A DNA stretch of 64,000 bases, from NCBI RefSeq assembly GCF_016624945.1, contig NZ_JACVUI010000007.1, positions 78,549 through 142,548 on the forward strand, given 5' to 3'. The notes beneath the pieces are model-generated. The model did not search any database. It was not told the DNA's origin and saw only the letters and a program-made list of their open reading frames with translations. Below are positions 48,107 through 57,715 of this stretch, one piece after another. The position numbers and the translations under genes are program-made. Positions within the stretch are counted from its first letter, which is position 1. Each line of letters begins with the position of its first letter. Source of the stretch: Acinetobacter sp. S54 (GTDB lineage Bacteria > Pseudomonadota > Gammaproteobacteria > Pseudomonadales > Moraxellaceae).

Positions 48107-48583
48107 TCAATCATTATGATTTGGCGAACGAGGAATAAAGGGAATACATTCGGCTAGATCACGACAACTTTGTCCTGTATGTAATCGAATAAAATAATCC
48201 TGAACCATCTGCGCTTGTTGTTCAATACCATAATGAAGAAACTGCTTGCCTTGCTCGAGTGCATAACGATATTTACGATCAAACAATCCTTGACGAATTA
48301 ATTTGATTCCCTGTTGAACTTGCCAGACATGAACCAGTTCATGAATAAACCATGATTGCTTCAAAATTGTTTCTTGTGAAAAATCATCAGTCCAGTCGGC
48401 TGGATGAAAATAGATATTTCCATTCGGACTAATTGCAAAATGTTTCAAAACCAGTCGATGTGCAATAATCTGAATGTGTTCAAATTGGAGAGATGTACCA
48501 AATACACTGATTGCTAATTGCTTTTCAGCTTGAGTCAAAAATCGTTTTTTTACAATCAAATGTCTATTTAAACCGTATATCAT
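48107..48583 (-). CDS. HExxH-containing protein of unknown role (zinc-protease-like)
   Basis: The 158-residue protein carries FIHELVHVWQVQQGI with a HExxH zinc motif (His81-Glu82-His85 from this start) about mid-chain, preceded by PNGNIYFHPADW. Related Acinetobacter proteins have been annotated as Vgr- or Rhs-related, but no T6SS gene lies nearby. A glutamate in EQQAQMVQDYF downstream could be the third ligand. There is no signal peptide. The ATG at 48583 is used; a GTG at 48598 is possible. Activity and target are unknown. Confidence 0.65.
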   Translation of the reverse strand: MIYGLNRHLIVKKRFLTQAEKQLAISVFGTSLQFEHIQIIAHRLVLKHFAISPNGNIYFHPADWTDDFSQETILKQSWFIHELVHVWQVQQGIKLIRQGLFDRKYRYALEQGKQFLHYGIEQQAQMVQDYFIRLHTGQSCRDLAECIPFIPRSPNHND

Positions 48584-48848
48584 ATTATTTCTAAACACAT
48601 CATCATTGCTTTAATATAATGCTATGATCTAGTGCATAGAAAATGTCAATTTGTAAGTATTCCATAATAATATGCAAAAACTTGTCATTTTTTACGCCGA
48701 AAAACATTGGATTGGTATATATTATCCACCTTGCGCTTTTACGTTATACGTTAACTTTATTTGTTACCTCATACACAGAGTTGAACAAAAAAAATGATAA
48801 ATCAACATGTTGTGTATATCTATATATTTAATCTAGGATTAGGTTTGG

Positions 48849-50477
48849 ATGAAAAGTTTTAAAATTGCCCTTGCCCAATTTTCACCGCATATTGGCAATA
48901 TAGATGCAAATGCTCAAAAAATGATTGAGCAGACTCTTGAAGCAAAAAAACAAAATGCTGATTTAATTATTTTCCCAGAACTTTCAGTGATCGGTTATCC
49001 ATCGGAAGATTTATTGTTACGTCCAGCACTCGCCAAACGTATCGAGAAAGCCTTTCAAAAACTTGCTGAAGTCAAAGATATCGTCATGGTATTCGGTTTT
49101 GTACATTTGACTGAAGAAGGTCAGCGTTACAATTCAGCTGCCGTGATGAAGAATGGTCAAGTCCTCGGAATTTTTAATAAACATAATTTACCAAATTACG
49201 GCGTGTTTGATGAAAAGCGCTATTTCAATGAGGGTCATCAACATCTTGTTTTTGAATATTTAGGCCATAAATTTGGCGTACTAATTTGTGAAGATATCTG
49301 GTCACTCAATACTGTAAAACAAGTCGCACAATTAAATGTTGACAGTATTTTGATTTTAAATGCTTCGCCTTATGAAGTGGGTAAGCCACAACATCGTGTA
49401 CAAACCCTGACTGAGTTGTCTAAACAATTCAATGTCAATCTGATCTATGTCAATCAGGTGGGCGGACAGGATGATCTGATTTTTGATGGTAGTAGTTTTA
49501 TTATCAACCATGACAGCAGTCTTGCGCTAAAGGCCCCGAGTTTTAAAGAGGCTCTTTATTTCACCGATTTTAATCCTGAAGACAAAAAGTTTAATGTTGC
49601 GGATCCTTCCCCGAATCTGGATGCGATTGCGGAAATCTATCAGGGTCTCGTCATGGCAACCCGTGATTATGTCCAGCGCTCTGGGTTTCCAGGAGTTATT
49701 TTAGGCTTATCAGGGGGGATCGATTCAGCATTGACTCTTGCAATTGCGGTAGATGCACTTGGTCCGGATAAAGTGCAGGCAGTCATGATGCCTTATACTT
49801 ATACTGCACAAATCAGTGTTGAAGATGCTTCTGAACAAGCACGACGTATGGGTGTCACTTTTGGTATCGCTGAGATTCACAATATTGTGAATAGCTTTAT
49901 GCAAACACTATATCCATTTTTTGGCAATAGCCCAGCCGATGCAACCGAAGAAAACTTGCAAGCTCGTGCGCGTGGTACATTATTAATGGGACTTTCCAAT
50001 AAATTTGGTAATCTGGTGTTGTCTACAGGCAATAAATCTGAATTAGCAGTGGGTTACTGCACTTTATATGGTGATATGGTCGGTGGCTTTGCAGTCCTCA
50101 AAGATGTCTATAAAACCATCGTTTTTGAATTAGCGAAATATCGTAATAGCTTAAGTGATACCCCTGTGATTCCTGAGCGTGTTATTACTCGACCGCCATC
50201 AGCAGAATTACGCCCCGATCAAAAAGATCAGGACTCATTGCCTGCGTATGATATTCTCGATGCAATCTTGTATGCTTATATCGAAGAGGATCAAAGCCAA
50301 GAAGATATTATTGCCAAAGGCTTTGATAAAGCAGTTGTAGAGAAAGTTGTCCGTCTTGTAGACCGGAATGAATATAAACGTCGTCAGGGAGCGATTGGGC
50401 CTCGCATCAGTTCGCGTGCCTTTAGCCGCGAACGCCGCTACCCTATTGTAAATGGTTGGAGACCAGATGACATCTAA
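48849..50477 (+). CDS. nadE: Glutamine-dependent NAD+ synthetase
   Basis: The 542-residue enzyme makes NAD from deamido-NAD using glutamine as the nitrogen donor. The N-terminal nitrilase-type glutaminase domain (1 to about 265) holds the triad Glu44 (FPELSVIGY), Lys111 (FNKHNLPNYG) and Cys147 (LICEDIW). The C-terminal synthetase domain has the PP-loop SGGIDS at 288-293 and STGNKSELAVGYCTLYGD. The length fits the two-domain form rather than the ammonia-dependent one. It overlaps the following gene by 11 bases. Confidence 0.96.
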   Translation: MKSFKIALAQFSPHIGNIDANAQKMIEQTLEAKKQNADLIIFPELSVIGYPSEDLLLRPALAKRIEKAFQKLAEVKDIVMVFGFVHLTEEGQRYNSAAVMKNGQVLGIFNKHNLPNYGVFDEKRYFNEGHQHLVFEYLGHKFGVLICEDIWSLNTVKQVAQLNVDSILILNASPYEVGKPQHRVQTLTELSKQFNVNLIYVNQVGGQDDLIFDGSSFIINHDSSLALKAPSFKEALYFTDFNPEDKKFNVADPSPNLDAIAEIYQGLVMATRDYVQRSGFPGVILGLSGGIDSALTLAIAVDALGPDKVQAVMMPYTYTAQISVEDASEQARRMGVTFGIAEIHNIVNSFMQTLYPFFGNSPADATEENLQARARGTLLMGLSNKFGNLVLSTGNKSELAVGYCTLYGDMVGGFAVLKDVYKTIVFELAKYRNSLSDTPVIPERVITRPPSAELRPDQKDQDSLPAYDILDAILYAYIEEDQSQEDIIAKGFDKAVVEKVVRLVDRNEYKRRQGAIGPRISSRAFSRERRYPIVNGWRPDDI

Positions 50478-51525
50478 GGATCAAATTGTCACGGATCAGA
50501 CATTATCGCCGAGTGAACAACTTGCCCAAGCACTTTTGCTTGAGCAAGTTGGTTATTTTAAACAACAGCTTACTGGGGAACATTCTTCCCAATATCTTCA
50601 GCACATTACGCATCTCATTTTTAATAATGCACAATCTCTAAAACTGGGTCAGGTAGTCGATCTGGATCAACTACAGGCAGTCGTTCAGCGTTATGCACTG
50701 GAAATGCAGTTGGGTGCAGGCTTACTTGAATTTATTGGTGAAATTGCTCAAAAAATATATTTATATGCTCTGTCTTCAACAGCTAGTGTTAATGATCTCG
50801 TTTCAGATCAACAATTTGAAATCTGGCTATCTAAATTTTTAGAGCTGGATAATGTACGGATATACTTAAATCAGTTTTTAAAAAGTAGTCCTGCCATTCG
50901 TCAATTGTGCCATTTTATTGCCACAACCGTTTTACAAAATAAGCTTCCCATATTATTTACGCCTTCGGTTTTCAACAGCTCTTCACATGAACAAGATGAA
51001 CCCGCATGGAAACGTAAACTGCTGAAATTTTCCAACCTTCAACAACAACGTCTTGAGCAAAAACTGGAAGTCTATCTAGCAGAATTTATTCAGCAACAAT
51101 TGGCTGAATTAAGCATCCTGACCAATGAAGATCTTGAAATTTTAATTCGTAATATCTGGGATGATGTCAAAGAAAAAACCATTTATCAATACATTTCACA
51201 ATTAAAACCTATTGATATTGAAGAATTTTTTGTTTTAATTTATGAATACTGGAAAGAATTACGTCAGTCACCGCTGATACAAAACCTGATTTTACATGGA
51301 GTCGAAGTATTTTATCGATTTTATGAAAATGAAAGCTTACAAGATTTACTGTTTGGTATTGGATTAACTGAACAAGATATTCAAACTGAAGCTTTGCGTT
51401 TTTACCCTAAAGCAATTCTAGCTTTGGATGAGCAAAATTTGTTAGAGCCTTTAATCTTTAACCTGCTGAAACCTTTTTACATACGTTCTGAAACATTGAC
51501 TATGATTTCTAAACATTTGACTTAA
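50467..51525 (+). CDS. Hypothetical protein, 352 residues, coupled to nadE
   Basis: I do not recognise this protein. It is predicted soluble and almost wholly helical, rich in Leu, Gln, Glu and Ile, for example EQLAQALLLEQVGYFKQQL and QQRLEQKLEVYLAEFIQQQL (about residues 185-205). No signal peptide or catalytic motif is seen. It starts at an ATG with a GGAG site inside the end of nadE, overlapping by 11 bases, so translation is coupled. That argues for expression with nadE but does not prove a role in NAD metabolism. Confidence 0.7.
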   Translation: MTSKDQIVTDQTLSPSEQLAQALLLEQVGYFKQQLTGEHSSQYLQHITHLIFNNAQSLKLGQVVDLDQLQAVVQRYALEMQLGAGLLEFIGEIAQKIYLYALSSTASVNDLVSDQQFEIWLSKFLELDNVRIYLNQFLKSSPAIRQLCHFIATTVLQNKLPILFTPSVFNSSSHEQDEPAWKRKLLKFSNLQQQRLEQKLEVYLAEFIQQQLAELSILTNEDLEILIRNIWDDVKEKTIYQYISQLKPIDIEEFFVLIYEYWKELRQSPLIQNLILHGVEVFYRFYENESLQDLLFGIGLTEQDIQTEALRFYPKAILALDEQNLLEPLIFNLLKPFYIRSETLTMISKHLT

Positions 51526-51610
51526 TAAAAGACTCAAACCTTGTTTTAAATCAATTATTCTTTGCTACTCATCTCTTCTATGCGCCATTAATAAGATTTA
51601 TAAATAAAAA

Positions 51611-51637
51611 AAAGATCATGTAAGGTACATGATCTTT
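51611..51637 (-). terminator. Intrinsic terminator of the tRNA gene
   Basis: AAAGATCATGTA / TACATGATCTTT is a 12-bp perfect stem with an AGG loop; on the minus strand it continues into a run of T. It lies five bases beyond the CCA end. Confidence 0.85.
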
Positions 51638-51642
51638 AAAAA

Positions 51643-51719
51643 TGGTGGCTATGACGGGACTTGAACCTGTGACCCCCGCATTATGAGTGCGGTGCTCTAA
51701 CCAACTGAGCTACATAGCC
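51643..51719 (-). tRNA. tRNA-Met (CAT anticodon, elongator type)
   Basis: The 77-base gene folds as a full cloverleaf: acceptor GGCTATG/CATAGCC, D-loop AGTTGGTTA, anticodon stem CCGCA/TGCGG with loop CTCATAA, and T-loop TTCAAGT. The 3' CCA is encoded. The first acceptor pair G-C argues against an initiator tRNA, whose first pair is mismatched. A tRNA-Ile with lysidine-modified CAT cannot be excluded by eye, but the body resembles elongator tRNA-Met. Confidence 0.93.
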
Positions 51720-52095
51720 ATAAACTGTGTGCGCATTATCTATAGATCTACGATTTGCGTCAACACCTTTATTTATCATCTGTTCATCAAACACTCAAAT
51801 ACATCAAAATGCATCTTAATATTTAGATTTTAGAAATCTTTTAATTTTAAAACCCCACCAAAATATTGTACATGAGTTGATTAAGAGTCCTTTCAGAATA
51901 TCAAATTCATCAACGAAAAGACTTATTGTATTTTCAAATGACGCTAAAATTGGAATCTGTAAATTCTTAAAATGAAATTTATTTTTACTGTTCTCATACC
52001 AAACTTTATTATATAAATGTAACCAAGAATCATTATCTTTGACAAAACAGCTACTATGTCGTTCTAAAAAAGTTTTATAGATGTAGGACCACATA
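51720..52095. other. Intergenic region between tRNA-Met and the SOD gene
   Basis: This 376-base stretch contains the divergent tRNA promoter and SOD promoter and a doubtful minus-strand ORF (listed separately). No other structure is clear. Confidence 0.4.
51816..52094 (-). CDS. Doubtful small ORF, 92 residues
   Basis: An ATG at 52094 opens a 92-codon frame ending at 51816, containing SWLHLYNKVWYENSKNKF and CTIFWWGFKIKRFL. The unusually high tryptophan content is not what random AT-rich DNA gives, but there is no ribosome-binding site and the start abuts the SOD start codon, so the gene would share DNA with the SOD leader. It could be a decayed gene. I recognise no family. Confidence 0.25.
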   Translation of the reverse strand: MWSYIYKTFLERHSSCFVKDNDSWLHLYNKVWYENSKNKFHFKNLQIPILASFENTISLFVDEFDILKGLLINSCTIFWWGFKIKRFLKSKY

Positions 52096-52782
52096 ATGAC
52101 ACGAGCATTCAAAACCACACTCATTCTTCTGACCACATCCATGTTCAGTCTATCTGTTCTGGCCGAATTCAAACAGGCTCCTTTACCTTATGCCAGCAAT
52201 GCTCTGGAACCTGCCATTGACCAACAAACCATGGAAATCCACTACGGCAAGCACCATAAAGCGTATGTGGATAATCTTAATGCACAAATCAAAACCTATC
52301 CCGAATTAGATAAAACAGATCTACTTCAGTTACAAACACAGATTTCCAAATACAATACAGCCGTTCGTAATAATGGCGGGGGCCATTTTAACCATACCTT
52401 TTTTTGGGACAGCTTAGCACCGACCAGTAAAACTGGACAGCCAAGTTCAACCTTGTTAAAAAAAATCAATCAGGATTTTGGCTCTTTAGATGCATTTAAG
52501 CAAAAGTTTAATGAAGCTGCATCAGGCCGCTTTGGTTCAGGCTGGGCATGGCTAATAGTAACACCAGATGGAAAACTAGCGATTACCTCAACCCCAAATC
52601 AGGATAATCCACTTATGGATATCGCTGAGACCAAAGGTGCGCCTTTATTAGCACTAGATGTTTGGGAACATGCTTATTATTTAAAATACCAAAACCGCCG
52701 TGCTGACTACATCAAGGCATTTTGGAGTGTGGTGAACTGGAATAAAGTCAATGAACGTTATGCACAAGCACTAAAAAAATAA
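52096..52782 (+). CDS. Exported superoxide dismutase (Fe/Mn family, Mn-type residues)
   Basis: The 228-residue protein has a signal peptide (MTRAFKTTLILLTTSMFSL, cleavage near AEF at residue 23), so the enzyme acts in the periplasm or outside. Metal ligands by alignment in memory are His49, His100, Asp188 and His192, in EIHYGKHH, HFNHTFFW and DVWEHAYYL. The second-sphere residues, GGGH before the second ligand and Gln169 in PNQDNPL, match Mn-dependent rather than Fe-dependent enzymes. An AGGA ribosome-binding site lies at seven bases. Most bacterial periplasmic SODs are instead the Cu/Zn type. Confidence 0.9.
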   Translation: MTRAFKTTLILLTTSMFSLSVLAEFKQAPLPYASNALEPAIDQQTMEIHYGKHHKAYVDNLNAQIKTYPELDKTDLLQLQTQISKYNTAVRNNGGGHFNHTFFWDSLAPTSKTGQPSSTLLKKINQDFGSLDAFKQKFNEAASGRFGSGWAWLIVTPDGKLAITSTPNQDNPLMDIAETKGAPLLALDVWEHAYYLKYQNRRADYIKAFWSVVNWNKVNERYAQALKK

Positions 52783-52796
52783 CAGGATAACTCAAA

Positions 52797-52824
52797 AAAT
52801 AAGCCTGCGATTGCAGGCTTATTT
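52797..52824. terminator. Bidirectional intrinsic terminator between SOD and wzi
   Basis: AAATAAGCCTGC / GCAGGCTTATTT is a perfect 12-bp stem with a four-base GATT loop between two convergent genes. Confidence 0.88.
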
Positions 52825-52837
52825 CAATTTTATAGAT

Positions 52838-54280
52838 TTAAAAACCAAGGCTTTTCCGATCCAGTGGAAACTCAATACCAACTGATGCGCCTGCATCATT
52901 TCCATGAACATCCGAGTCACTCACCCAGCCATTAATTTTCAATGGAATATCAGGTTTCAAATAATGCGACCATGTTAAATCCAATGCCTTAATTTCGTCT
53001 TTTTCAGGGAATGCCTGATTTATATCCAGATTTGACTGGTTCACTTTTGCAAATAAAATACGCCCACTAATCCGATTCATGATATCGACACGAATATCAC
53101 CGCCGACCGATACCATTTGACCATCACCACCCATCGCATGTGCTAGAGGGTAGCCATGTTGATAGTAACCATCGGTATAAATATAGTGGTTGTAGGAAAT
53201 ACCCTTTACATCGCCATTGGTGCGAGTATCCGCCCATTCTGCATAAAGTTGGTAAGGCATATTTTTATAAATAGAAGAATAATCGACACCTGCTAAATAC
53301 ATTTTTTTTGATGGCAATTTACCTGCTTCATCTTCACCCACGTATTGTCCATAAATACCTACAGGTACATCTAAAAGTGGTTGTAAATTTAAACGGCCAT
53401 CGAATCCAGCAATCTGATTTGAACGATCATCATCTCCATCATAAACATTATCATTACCTTTAATGGCATTCCATAAAGAATCCCAACTTTCAGAACGCCC
53501 TTCTCCCCCCCATTGTAAGGTTCGAGATGCGCCTAATTCCAAATATGGCAATGGTTGAGCAGTTATACGCAGTCCAAGTAATTTTGCATGAGGCACTGCT
53601 TTATAATCATCTAGCTGACCAGCAAAGGCCTGATACTGCCAAGGTCCAATCCATGATAGCCATTTAGTTTCGAAAGCATTTTGTTCTGCCCGCTGCATAG
53701 TAACACCATACACAGGACGACTTGCGTCTCCACGAATCAGACTGCCATCATGACCCGGTCCCCACCATGTTGGAATTTGACCCGCAACCACCCATTGGTT
53801 CCAGATTTTTCCAGCTAAATACGAGCCTTCGACGTTGACATCATGTCCATTGTCAATCTGTTGATCTTTTTCAGCGTTTACACGAATTTTGGCATCCCAG
53901 TTTTCACCACCCGCATTAAACTCAAGTGATCCCTGATATTGGGATTTTTGTTTATCGCCGAATGCCTGAGGAATATTTTTTTGATCAGTTTCAGCAAATA
54001 AACCAACCTTAATAGGATGATTATCTGCTTTTAGAGCAGCTCTCACTGAATTGATAACTTTTTCCTGAGTCGTATTGGAAATTCGAGCTTGAGAAAGCGC
54101 TCGCTCAATTTCATCACCACTTAACGGCCAAGTCGAAGTGCTAATTTGAATAACACCCTGTTGATTCAACCAGTTAAGATCCGTTCTTAAATTTTGGTCA
54201 TTGAGCACAAGACCTTGTGCAAATAAAGAAGAAGAGCTTACAGCCAGCATTGCCATTAAAAGTGTTTTTCTCGAAAACAT
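52838..54280 (-). CDS. wzi: Capsule assembly Wzi-family outer-membrane protein
   Basis: The 480-residue protein has a signal peptide (MFSRKTLLMAMLAVSSSSLFA) and then the periplasmic helical bundle and outer-membrane beta-barrel of Wzi, with WVVAGQIPTWWGPGHDGSLI and LELGASRTLQWGGEGRS. Wzi binds capsular polysaccharide at the cell surface. The ATG at 54280 is chosen because GAGAAAG lies at eight bases; the frame is open 63 bases further up without a signal-like start. It stands apart from any capsule cluster in this window and ends at a shared terminator with the SOD gene. Confidence 0.9.
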   Translation of the reverse strand: MFSRKTLLMAMLAVSSSSLFAQGLVLNDQNLRTDLNWLNQQGVIQISTSTWPLSGDEIERALSQARISNTTQEKVINSVRAALKADNHPIKVGLFAETDQKNIPQAFGDKQKSQYQGSLEFNAGGENWDAKIRVNAEKDQQIDNGHDVNVEGSYLAGKIWNQWVVAGQIPTWWGPGHDGSLIRGDASRPVYGVTMQRAEQNAFETKWLSWIGPWQYQAFAGQLDDYKAVPHAKLLGLRITAQPLPYLELGASRTLQWGGEGRSESWDSLWNAIKGNDNVYDGDDDRSNQIAGFDGRLNLQPLLDVPVGIYGQYVGEDEAGKLPSKKMYLAGVDYSSIYKNMPYQLYAEWADTRTNGDVKGISYNHYIYTDGYYQHGYPLAHAMGGDGQMVSVGGDIRVDIMNRISGRILFAKVNQSNLDINQAFPEKDEIKALDLTWSHYLKPDIPLKINGWVSDSDVHGNDAGASVGIEFPLDRKSLGF

Positions 54281-54385
54281 TAGTGTGTCTTTCTCAAGTT
54301 TATTTCTCTGCCACACCATAAATTTTTTATCAAAAGTTTGCAATCTTTAAACGTAACATTTACGTTGCATACATATTAACAGGCA

Positions 54386-54415
54386 AAATAAAACCACTCG
54401 AAAGTGGTTTTATTT
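54386..54415. terminator. Intrinsic terminator downstream of lysS
   Basis: AAATAAAACCACT / AGTGGTTTTATTT is a 13-bp perfect stem with a CGAA loop, 18 bases after the lysS stop on the minus strand. Confidence 0.88.
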
Positions 54416-54432
54416 GAATTTACTCAATCTTA

Positions 54433-55959
54433 TTAATCTTTACGACGCATATGCGGGAATAAAATCACATCGCGAATGCTTGGTGCATTAGCAAATAACA
54501 TGACCAAACGGTCAATTCCGATGCCTTCACCTGCGGTTGGAGGTAAGCCATATTCCAGAGCTTCAACAAAGTCGGCATCATAATGCATGGCTTCGTCATC
54601 CCCTGCATCTTTTTCTGCAACCTGAGCCTGAAAACGTTCAGCTTGATCAATCGGATCATTCAACTCCGAGAAGCCATTGGCAAGTTCACGACCACCGATA
54701 AAAAATTCAAAACGATCGGTAATATGTGGATTGTCATCATTACGACGAGCAAGTGGAGACGTTTCTGCTGGGTATTCCGTAATAAATGTTGGCTGACGTA
54801 GCTTAGTTTCAACAGTTTCTTCAAATACAATCGTTTGCAATTTGCCCAGACCAAAACCAGGTTTTACCTGCTCTTTCAACACATCTCGTGTGAATTTAGC
54901 CAAAAATTCACGATCATTTACATTTTCAGGGGTAAATTCTGGGTTATGTTCTAAAATCGCGTCGAACATGGAAATCTTTTTAAAAGGCCCTTTAAAGCTA
55001 AACACTTCCTCTTGATACGGAACATCAGTTGTTCCCAAAATATCCAGTGCCAATTTTTCCAGCATATTTTCAGTCAATTGCATCAGGTCTTTATAATCTG
55101 CATAGGCCTGATAAAATTCGATCATGGTAAATTCTGGGTTATGACGTGTAGATACACCTTCATTACGGAAGTTACGATTGATCTCAAATACACGCTCAAA
55201 ACCACCCACGACCAAACGCTTTAAATAAAGCTCAGGCGCGATACGCAAAAATAAAGGCATATCCAACGCATTATGATGAGTTTCAAATGGACGCGCAGAA
55301 GCACCACCTGGAATGATATGCATCATTGGGGTTTCCACTTCCATGAAACGTTCATTGGTCAAAAATGCACGAATACCTGCAACGACTTTGGCACGAATTT
55401 CAAAAGTTTTACGTGTCTCTTCATTCACGATCAAGTCCAAATAACGTTTACGATATTTGGCTTCAGTATCGGTTAAACCATGAAATTTGTCTGGTAACGG
55501 ACGCAAAGATTTGGTCAGTAACTCAAAAGCTTCGAGGTGGACATACAAATCGCCTTTGCCTGAACGACCAATATAGCCTTCAGCCGCAATAATATCGCCA
55601 AGGTCTAAACTTTTAATAGTTTCAAGCGTTTCCGCTGGTAAACCTTTACGGTCAACATAAAGCTGGATACGACCCGTCATGTCCTGAATCACCATGAACG
55701 ATCCGCGATTAAGCATGACACGACCAGCAATTTTAACATAAACATGTTCAGCTGCTTCGATCTGTGCTTTATCCAGCTCTTTAAATTGTTCTTGTAAATC
55801 AGCTGCGTAATGTTCACGCTTGAAAGTATTAGGCCAAGGGCTTTGGCCGTTTTCCTTGGCATTGTCCTGAATTTGTTTTAACTTGGCATGACGCTGCGCA
55901 ATTAAATCGTTTTCGGAAATAATGGGTTCAGAAGTCGATTGAGCGTTTTGTTGCGTCAT
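54433..55959 (-). CDS. lysS: Lysyl-tRNA synthetase (class II)
   Basis: The 508-residue enzyme charges tRNA-Lys. The N-terminal OB-fold anticodon domain (about 60-165, with [20 protein letters not shown]) is followed by the class II catalytic core with motif 2 in [19 protein letters not shown] and motif 3 in [12 protein letters not shown] near residue 480. The length is typical. It is monocistronic, ending at the terminator at 54386-54415. Confidence 0.97.
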   Translation of the reverse strand: MTQQNAQSTSEPIISENDLIAQRHAKLKQIQDNAKENGQSPWPNTFKREHYAADLQEQFKELDKAQIEAAEHVYVKIAGRVMLNRGSFMVIQDMTGRIQLYVDRKGLPAETLETIKSLDLGDIIAAEGYIGRSGKGDLYVHLEAFELLTKSLRPLPDKFHGLTDTEAKYRKRYLDLIVNEETRKTFEIRAKVVAGIRAFLTNERFMEVETPMMHIIPGGASARPFETHHNALDMPLFLRIAPELYLKRLVVGGFERVFEINRNFRNEGVSTRHNPEFTMIEFYQAYADYKDLMQLTENMLEKLALDILGTTDVPYQEEVFSFKGPFKKISMFDAILEHNPEFTPENVNDREFLAKFTRDVLKEQVKPGFGLGKLQTIVFEETVETKLRQPTFITEYPAETSPLARRNDDNPHITDRFEFFIGGRELANGFSELNDPIDQAERFQAQVAEKDAGDDEAMHYDADFVEALEYGLPPTAGEGIGIDRLVMLFANAPSIRDVILFPHMRRKD

Positions 55960-56218
55960 CTCTGCCTCGATTAAGTAAAAAAATGAAGTCGTATAGTTTA
56001 GCAGATGTCATCACATTTTCGTATGATTTCTTCTCCTGTATCGTTGAAATTCATGTGAATCCTTTATTTTAAAATTTTGGATAAGCCGCCTTAGACCAAA
56101 ATCTAAGATTCAATCTCTATACTTCACAGTAAAATATTTAAACATTGACGTGCTTTTAAAATGAATAGCTGAGGACAAGGAGTGACCAGTTTATTCTTGC
56201 TACTGGTTTAAATAAAAA

Positions 56219-56722
56219 ATGTTGCAAAATCAATTGAAAATATTATTTTTGCATGGCTTGGACTCTTCTCGTGAATCAACCAAGTTTCATGCCATTCAAA
56301 GTACAAACAAGTTTTGTATTGATGTCGATTATCGTAATTTAAACTATGATACTGTTGCAAATTTCTATCAGAATATTATTCAGAGTATTCAGCCCAATAT
56401 CCTCATTGGACATAGTTTAGGTGGATACTGGGCACTTAAACTTTCCAGTCAATATCAATTGGCAACGATTGTCGCCAACCCGAGTTTAAATCCTCATTTC
56501 CGTGATGACTATCCACCCATTTTGCCTGAAGATCTGGATCATGATATTCCAAGACTGGCTTATCTTGAGTTGGGCGATGAAGTGATTGATATGCGTGAAG
56601 TTCAATCACAGCTAGAAAACTATATGCTGATTGATGCTGTTGAAGGTGGTCATCATCGTTTAGAGCAGCCTGAAAAGATTAATCATTTGATTGAACATAT
56701 TCAGAAACAGTATTTTAAATAG
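56219..56722 (+). CDS. YqiA/YcfP-type esterase (alpha/beta hydrolase)
   Basis: The 167-residue protein shows ILFLHGLDSSRESTKFHAI, the nucleophile elbow IGHSLGGYWAL with Ser near residue 66, the acidic residue region YLELGDEVID and the histidine in EGGHHRLEQPE. YqiA of E. coli hydrolyses acyl esters. Small size and absence of a signal peptide suggest a cytosolic enzyme. It starts at an ATG with weak ribosome-binding features and ends at a terminator. It is convergent with apt. Confidence 0.85.
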   Translation: MLQNQLKILFLHGLDSSRESTKFHAIQSTNKFCIDVDYRNLNYDTVANFYQNIIQSIQPNILIGHSLGGYWALKLSSQYQLATIVANPSLNPHFRDDYPPILPEDLDHDIPRLAYLELGDEVIDMREVQSQLENYMLIDAVEGGHHRLEQPEKINHLIEHIQKQYFK

Positions 56723-56738
56723 GTTCAAACTTTGACTC

Positions 56739-56779
56739 AAAGAGAATCAGAAAAGCTTAGATTTTCCATTCTCTTTTTT
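56739..56779 (+). terminator. Intrinsic terminator of the YqiA-like gene
   Basis: AAAGAGAAT pairs with ATTCTCTTT around an inner GAAAA/TTTTC stem, followed by TTT, 16 bases after the stop codon. Confidence 0.65.
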
Positions 56780-56792
56780 AAAGGTTTAACTT

Positions 56793-57323
56793 TCACAGAG
56801 AATTTACAAATTTATTATTCAGGACATGCCAAACGAGTAAATCTAAATCTGCATGTAAATCGGGTAAATCCAGTAAAATCACAGCACCTAATACCTGATG
56901 TCCACATTTTTGACTTAATTGATTGACTGCTTTTAAAGTTCCACCCGTCGCCAGAACATCATCGACCAAGATAACTTTTTGCGCTTCAATTTGAGCTGAC
57001 ATTTCCAATTGATCTGTCCCATATTCCAAGCTATAAACGACACTCTCGACTGGTGGTGGCAATTTTCCAGCCTTACGAACCAAAATCAGACCTCTTTGTA
57101 AACGTTGCGCCAATAAGGTTGCCAAGACAAATCCACGTGCTTCAACTGCCACAAAGCTTTCCACTTGTCGTAATTGTTCATCTGGAATGGCCTGAATCAA
57201 AGCATCCGTGAGTAGATCGAGTTCCTTCATAAATAAAGGCGTCAAATCATAAAAACAAACGCCTTGTTTAGGAAAATTGGGCACGGTGCGGATATGCGCC
57301 CATAAAGTCTGGCTTGAAATCAT
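56793..57323 (-). CDS. apt: Adenine phosphoribosyltransferase
   Basis: The 176-residue enzyme salvages adenine to AMP with PRPP. It has the N-terminal FPKQGVCFYDLTPLF, the ARGF motif in EARGFVLATLLA, LPPPVES and the PRPP-binding VILVDDVLATGGTLKA near residues 115-130. Its length is normal. The ATG is at 57323. It is convergent with the YqiA-like gene. Confidence 0.95.
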   Translation of the reverse strand: MISSQTLWAHIRTVPNFPKQGVCFYDLTPLFMKELDLLTDALIQAIPDEQLRQVESFVAVEARGFVLATLLAQRLQRGLILVRKAGKLPPPVESVVYSLEYGTDQLEMSAQIEAQKVILVDDVLATGGTLKAVNQLSQKCGHQVLGAVILLDLPDLHADLDLLVWHVLNNKFVNSL

Positions 57324-57715
57324 GGAAATAACTATTCATAGCAGATTGTATATTTATTCTACTCCCTCCCTTTATTTAAGACCAGTCGGAGCTACAAAGC
57401 AAAAAAATTGGATATTGAATGAGTTTTTCTACTTATATAAAGAGACTTTAAGTCTTTGTAAAAAATATTATTATCTATTTTTTTAATCTCTACGGATTGG
57501 CAGCATTGCCCAAATAACCCCACTTTTGTCCCAAGCTGCCATTCCGCTTTTATTCTGAATGATTAAACTCCTTTATTTGCTTTACTTAGAAGTAGAACTG
57601 CGTAAAAATCAGAAACTGAATAGACTCCTTTGTGTTTATTATCAGAATCTATATCAAAGAATGGATCAGTTTTACGACAGGCCGCTGAAGCGAACTTATC
57701 GGGTTGGAGAATCAA
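57324..57715. other. Intergenic region upstream of rubA
   Basis: This 392-base AT-rich stretch contains promoters for apt (minus) and rubA (plus). A plus-strand frame at 57559-57756 overlaps rubA out of phase and is judged spurious. No repeat or RNA was recognised. Confidence 0.4.
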
